This document shows positions 34,332-38,159 of a DNA stretch of 38,159 nucleotides, piece after piece (position 1 is the first letter of the stretch; every line of letters starts with the position of its first letter). The stretch is taken from assembly GCA_022447625.1 (NCBI GenBank), contig JAKVAX010000029.1:1-38159 (forward strand). Direction: 5' to 3'. Source of the stretch: Flavobacteriales bacterium. GTDB taxonomy: Bacteria > Bacteroidota > Bacteroidia > Flavobacteriales_D > Sanyastnellaceae. The position numbers and the translations under genes were made by a program. A model generated the notes under the pieces. That model did no database searches. It saw only the letters and a program-made list of their open reading frames with translations, and was not told where the DNA came from.

Positions 34332-36458
34332 CTACTTTACAAAGGCCAAGTTTGTCAGCTCAACAATCGTCTTGAAGTTCCCAAAGGCTACCGTTACTTT
34401 GGAACCATTGATCTCGAGAACCGTCCCACGTTTCTTACCTCCTTTGATTAAGCGTACAGTTGAACCCACCTTGATATTCTCCTGATGCGGTTTCGGCTTT
34501 TTCGGGTTCTTCTTTTCCTCTGCCTTCCGCTTCAACTCTGCCGCGCGATGTGCTTCTTCAATACGTGACTTTTCTACGGTCAGGTACTTTGTCACATCTT
34601 CTAAGAGCGCGCGGTTGTCCGGCTTCTTCTTGCCTTTGATATTGGCAGTCTTAAAGCGATCAACGAATTGGTTCAGCTTACGACCGCGGTTGAGAAGATC
34701 ATTGTTTTTGTCGATGATCTCTTGTTGGGCAGCGAGACGCTCTTCGTATTTACGGAGCTTGTCCTCAAAGCGCTGCTTGGCTCTCTTCGCATCCGTTTCC
34801 GCCTTGAGCGTGCGCATGGTCAGCTTGTTATACTCAGACTTCTCGGTTTGAAGGTCAGCGATCAGCTTATCCATCTTCACCTTTCGGTCATCCAAACGGC
34901 TTTTAGCGTCTCCAATGAGCTCTTTATCGATACCATTGATCTCTGCCACCTCAAAGGTGAACGAGCTTCCAGGTTGGCCGATATCCAACTTGAAGATTGG
35001 ATTCAAGGTTTCTTTGTCGAACAGCATTGAACCGTTCATGGCGTTCTTCAACTGCGCCGCCTTCAACTTAATGTTGGCGTAGTGGGTGGTGATCACACCG
35101 AAACACTTGCGTTGATACAGCGACTCAAAGAATACTTCAGCCAACGCACCTCCCAATTCTGGATCTGATCCTGTGCCAAATTCATCAAGCAGAAGGAGGG
35201 TACGACGGTTCGTTACGTTCAAGAAGTGCTTCATGCGGTTCAAGCGGTAGCTGTAGGTGCTCAATTGGTTTTCAATGCTTTGATTGTCACCAATGTCTGT
35301 AAGAACCGAATGGAAGATGCTCATTTTGCTGTTCGGGTCAGCTGGAATCAACAATCCACTCTGAAGCATCAGCTGAAGCAAGCCACACATTTTCAACGTG
35401 ATACTCTTTCCTCCTGCATTGGGTCCAGAGATGACGAGCATCCGCGAGAACCGGTCTAGACGCAAAGATTGTGGATATGTCTCAATGCCAGCCTCTTTGT
35501 TTGAGAGTAAGAGAACAGGGTGATACGCTTTGATCAACTCAATCTCTTGTTCATCCGATACGCCCGGAAGATGGGCATCCATATCCAGCGCTAACTTGGT
35601 GCGGGCGTTAATGAAATCAAGTTCGATTAAGAGTTGATTGTATGCTTCTATCAAGGGCAGAAAACGTCGTACATTGCGCGTGAGCTCCATCAAGATCTTG
35701 CGAATCTCACGTCGCTCATCATCCAACAACATCTCGAACTCGTGGTTGAGCGGCACATTCGAAGACGGTTCGATGTAGGTCACATTACCTGTCTTCGAAG
35801 TACCCATGGCCGCACCAGGAATCTTTCTCTTGTGCGTACTTTGAACAGCAAGTACGCGTCGGTCGCTGATAAATCCTTCACGTGTGTCAGAAAGGAATCC
35901 TTTGTCCGTGAGGTCTTTAAGAACCTTGTTGAAGTTGCGGTTGATCTTTCTGCGGACCGATGTCATTTCTTGACGGATCTTCTGTAGTCCAGATGAAGCG
36001 TCGTCGCGAATCTTACCACGATCATCAAAGACTTGATCAATCGGTTCGATGATATCCTTGGTGTAGTAGACATTATCGTATAAAGCCCACAGTCGAGGGA
36101 ATTCTTCTTCTTTGGTATCGAAGAAGTAGATCATGCGATTGACTAGGTCTGATGCATCTCGAATGAAAGTAAAGGCCGTCTCCTCTAATACGCTATCGCG
36201 GATCTTCAGCATCTTGATTTCGCGATGCATCTCAGTGTAGTCGATGCCTGGGAAACTATGTCCTTCCGTTCTTAGAACTTGGAACTCGCGCGTTTCTTCC
36301 AACGCTTTAATGATGCTCTTTTTGTCTTTGAGCGGGGTGAGTTCTGCAGCACGAAGTTGGGCAGTTTCATTGATGCAATGATCATGCAGCATGATGCGGA
36401 TCAGGTCAAATTCCAGATCCTTGACCACCTGTTCATCAAAGTGATCCATTAACTGCAT
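34332..36458 (-). CDS. mutS2: MutS2-family ATPase lacking an Smr domain
   Basis: A 708-residue MutS2-type ATPase. The family is associated with suppression of recombination and with rescue of collided ribosomes. It has a MutS-like core (GSDPELGGALAEVFFESL in the ATPase) with Walker A GPNAGGKS (Lys351) and Walker B LLLLDEFGTG. A long coiled-coil region (about 530-610) and a C-terminal KOW-like segment (GSTVRLIKGGKKRGTVLEI) follow. Typical MutS2 is about 780 residues and ends in an Smr nuclease domain; that domain is absent here, the gene stopping cleanly after VTVAFGNFKTIVE. The short form may be normal in some Bacteroidota. It starts 3 nt after the miaA stop. Confidence 0.9.
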   Translation of the reverse strand: MQLMDHFDEQVVKDLEFDLIRIMLHDHCINETAQLRAAELTPLKDKKSIIKALEETREFQVLRTEGHSFPGIDYTEMHREIKMLKIRDSVLEETAFTFIRDASDLVNRMIYFFDTKEEEFPRLWALYDNVYYTKDIIEPIDQVFDDRGKIRDDASSGLQKIRQEMTSVRRKINRNFNKVLKDLTDKGFLSDTREGFISDRRVLAVQSTHKRKIPGAAMGTSKTGNVTYIEPSSNVPLNHEFEMLLDDERREIRKILMELTRNVRRFLPLIEAYNQLLIELDFINARTKLALDMDAHLPGVSDEQEIELIKAYHPVLLLSNKEAGIETYPQSLRLDRFSRMLVISGPNAGGKSITLKMCGLLQLMLQSGLLIPADPNSKMSIFHSVLTDIGDNQSIENQLSTYSYRLNRMKHFLNVTNRRTLLLLDEFGTGSDPELGGALAEVFFESLYQRKCFGVITTHYANIKLKAAQLKNAMNGSMLFDKETLNPIFKLDIGQPGSSFTFEVAEINGIDKELIGDAKSRLDDRKVKMDKLIADLQTEKSEYNKLTMRTLKAETDAKRAKQRFEDKLRKYEERLAAQQEIIDKNNDLLNRGRKLNQFVDRFKTANIKGKKKPDNRALLEDVTKYLTVEKSRIEEAHRAAELKRKAEEKKNPKKPKPHQENIKVGSTVRLIKGGKKRGTVLEINGSKVTVAFGNFKTIVELTNLAFVK

Positions 36459-36461
36459 ACG

Positions 36462-37379
36462 TTACGCTTCTTGTCTTTTCGTGATGGCATCTTCAATCCA
36501 ACTGATCATTTCTTCGCTAGCGCGGAAATCGAACCACTGAATATCCGTGTTTTTGCGGAACCAGGTCATTTGGCGTTTGGCGAAGTTTCTCGTGTGTTGT
36601 TTGATCTTTTCAACGGCTGTTTCCTTGTCTAACTGACCGTCGAAGTATTGGAATAACTCTTTATAGCCTACGGTGTTCAAGGCATTGCGATCTCTTTGTG
36701 GAAATACAGCCTTGGCTTCGACTTCCAAACCGGCTTCCATCATCAGGTCAACTCGTTGGTTGATTCGGTCGTAAATGACTTCTCTTTCAGCTGTTAGTCC
36801 GACGTACATGACATCAAAAGCGCGTTCTTTTCCCGCCGTGAGGCGAAGATCAGAATACTTATGACCCGAAGCCTTGCACACTTCCAAGGCCCGCATTAGA
36901 CGTTGAGGGTTGTGGATGTCCATGGCAGCGTAGTGCTCAGGATCAAGTGCCTTGAGTTCTTCTTGAAGAGGCTCAATACCTTTTTCTTCGAACTTCTTAA
37001 TCAAAGAAGCGCGAACGAGCAAGTCACTTGGGAGTTCGTCAAAACCTTTGGTAATGGCTTTGATGTACAAGCCGCTTCCACCGGTAAGAATCGCTACGGA
37101 TTTTTCTTTGAAGTACTGATCGAGGAACTCAATGACATCGCGCTCGAAATCTCCCGCGCTGTATTCGTCTTCGATACTCAAGAAATCTACAAAGTGATGG
37201 ACAGCTTGAGCGCGTTCTTCGGTAGTTTGCTTCGCAGTGCCGATGGAAAGCTCTTTATAGAATTGCCGGGAATCGGCTGAGATAATCTCAGCATCAAAGT
37301 GTTGCGCCAATCGTATAGCTGCAGCTGTTTTACCGATCGCAGTAGGACCAGCGAGAACGATCAATAGCGGCCTTGGCAT
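36462..37379 (-). CDS. miaA: tRNA dimethylallyltransferase MiaA
   Basis: MiaA adds a dimethylallyl group to A37 of tRNAs reading UNN codons (i6A37). The P-loop GPTAIGKT lies at residues 11-18. Other conserved blocks include ADSRQFYKELSIGTAK, HHFVDFLSIEDEYSAGDFERD, LTGGSGLYIKAI, PQRLMRALEV and NTVGYKELFQY, then the C-terminal TRNFAKRQMTWFRK. Length (305) is normal. The start ATG overlaps the stop of the upstream gene by one base (TAATG), implying translational coupling. Confidence 0.97.
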   Translation of the reverse strand: MPRPLLIVLAGPTAIGKTAAAIRLAQHFDAEIISADSRQFYKELSIGTAKQTTEERAQAVHHFVDFLSIEDEYSAGDFERDVIEFLDQYFKEKSVAILTGGSGLYIKAITKGFDELPSDLLVRASLIKKFEEKGIEPLQEELKALDPEHYAAMDIHNPQRLMRALEVCKASGHKYSDLRLTAGKERAFDVMYVGLTAEREVIYDRINQRVDLMMEAGLEVEAKAVFPQRDRNALNTVGYKELFQYFDGQLDKETAVEKIKQHTRNFAKRQMTWFRKNTDIQWFDFRASEEMISWIEDAITKRQEA

Positions 37380-37966
37380 TAGTAAAGGTCCTGGTCGAGA
37401 TCGTCTAGACTAGTGAAGTTGTCATCATCGCCTCCGTCAAGATCGTCGAGGTATGCATCAAGTTCAGGATCGCCTGTTTTCTCTGGCTTGCTGTCATCTT
37501 CAAATCCAAGATCTAGTCCTCCGAACAAATCCATTTCCTTTGAATCCTGGGCAGGAGCATCACCATATACAAGAGATACTTTAGGATAGATGGTACTGGG
37601 AGCAGCCTTCTTAACAGCAACCAACTCAATGTAGAAGCACCACATTCTCAGGAAATCATAGACATAAATGATCTTCTCAGCAGGGGAGTTGATCATGCTT
37701 TCCAAGCTCACTGTCTTCATGGATTTGATGGCTGAAGGTTGCGCTTCTTCGGCGACGCCTCCGCCCATGTCCATCAACGTGATTTCTTCGCCTCTTTCCC
37801 ACTGGTCATTACTCATGTAGAACGACGCCATCTCACCTTCTTCGAAATCAAATGCACTCAAGATGGCTTCGTGAAAGCTCTCGAAAGTATCGTTGGTTTC
37901 GATCTCAATATCACGGAAGACATCGTCTTCAGTATCAATGATGACACGGAACTTGTAAATGTTCAT
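37379..37966 (-). CDS. PRiA4_ORF3-like protein
   Basis: A 195-residue cytoplasmic protein. Its N-terminal ~130 residues resemble the plasmid pRiA4b ORF-3-like family (YKFRVIIDTEDDVFRDIEI, FESFHEAILSAFDF, SFYMSNDQW, KIIYVYDFLRMWCF). The C-terminus is strongly acidic with repeated Asp (GFEDDSKPEKTGDPELDAYL, then DDLDGGDDDN). Function is unknown; it heads a minus-strand cluster with miaA and mutS2, overlapping miaA by one base. Co-transcription is therefore likely. Confidence 0.8.
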   Translation of the reverse strand: MNIYKFRVIIDTEDDVFRDIEIETNDTFESFHEAILSAFDFEEGEMASFYMSNDQWERGEEITLMDMGGGVAEEAQPSAIKSMKTVSLESMINSPAEKIIYVYDFLRMWCFYIELVAVKKAAPSTIYPKVSLVYGDAPAQDSKEMDLFGGLDLGFEDDSKPEKTGDPELDAYLDDLDGGDDDNFTSLDDLDQDLY

Positions 37967-37992
37967 GAATGTTCTGCTTCTAAACTTCTTTG

Positions 37993-38000
37993 CAAAGCTA
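37993..38000 (-). promoter_or_regulatory. -7 promoter box of the PRiA4/miaA/mutS2 cluster
   Basis: On the minus strand TAGCTTTG matches TAnnTTTG exactly, 26 nt before the ATG. Its upstream flank enters the heptad tract at 38011, and no -33 element is evident. Confidence 0.5.
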
Positions 38001-38010
38001 CGTATTTATG

Positions 38011-38080
38011 GCGTGGAACGTGGATCGTGGAATGTGGAATGTGGATCGTCGAATGTGGAATGTGGAATGCGGATTGCGGT
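38011..38080. repeat. Ten-unit heptad tract, GTGGA type
   Basis: Ten 7-mers in register, mostly ATGTGGA, ACGTGGA or TCGTGGA, ending ATGCGGA, TTGCGGT. This is the complement-type of the GTCCAC tracts at 4066 and 25131. The remaining 79 bp to the window end have no gene, only a weak 6-bp inverted repeat at 38139-38158. Confidence 0.92.
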
Positions 38081-38159
38081 TTTTTGACCTTCCCTAAATA
38101 GCGTTGACCGTTTTGTTCAACTTTCTGCTATTATTTCAAGAGACATTGGAACGTCTCTA

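Overview
The window is chromosomal DNA from a member of the Bacteroidota, most likely a Cryomorphaceae-like member of the Flavobacteriales. The support is a set of type IX secretion (T9SS) sorting domains, the gliding-associated CHU_C C-terminus, a TonB receptor paired with a DUF4249 lipoprotein, a BshC bacillithiol enzyme, a sensor kinase fused to a regulator and an AraC domain, and promoter boxes of the Bacteroidota form TAnnTTTG. This placement is inferred from gene content; there is no rRNA, and I saw no tRNA.

Layout. 1-440: four ~23-bp direct repeats resembling an IS21-type element end, abutting a broken beta-helix surface-protein fragment. 559-3767: TonB receptor plus DUF4249 lipoprotein. 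4239-7119: secreted phosphodiesterase/LamG protein and a START-like protein. 7163-7351: a strict 27-bp periodic array. 7355-11844 (minus): hybrid two-component regulator followed by a DUF6786 protein. 12257-13858: secreted Ca-binding-repeat protein. 13976-14455: a GNAT acetyltransferase with one in-frame UGA. 14602-16833: ECF sigma factor, candidate anti-sigma protein and outer-membrane protein. 17320-18366: small CHU_C protein. 18398-20448: bshC and a HAD phosphatase. 20527-23282 (minus): pbpC and ruvX. 23454-32326: T9SS serine protease and a ~2,350-residue PKD adhesin. 32361-33316: a Y1 (RAYT/IS200-like) transposase inside REP-like palindromes. 33406-34322: three small membrane proteins. 34332-37966 (minus): a tight cluster of PRiA4_ORF3-like gene, miaA and mutS2.

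The most unusual signal is not a gene. At least nine intergenic spots carry degenerate tandem repeats, and all have a period of exactly 7 bp although the unit differs between loci (GTGGA-, AGTCCCT-, CCACGAA-, GTATGC-, CCGGATG-type). The longest runs 15 heptads in register over 105 bp; another supplies the last codons of ruvX. They mostly lie just after stop codons. The 27-bp array, the transposase-REP locus and several TAnnTTTG boxes only 4-9 nt before start codons (implying leaderless or nearly leaderless mRNAs) add further non-coding structure.

Functionally, surface and secreted proteins dominate (TonB receptor, protease, adhesin, CHU_C protein, two proteins ending in a dockerin-like module), between core genes for thiol synthesis, peptidoglycan, recombination and tRNA modification. 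Two lesions stand out: the UGA in the acetyltransferase and a one-base frameshift near the end of pbpC.
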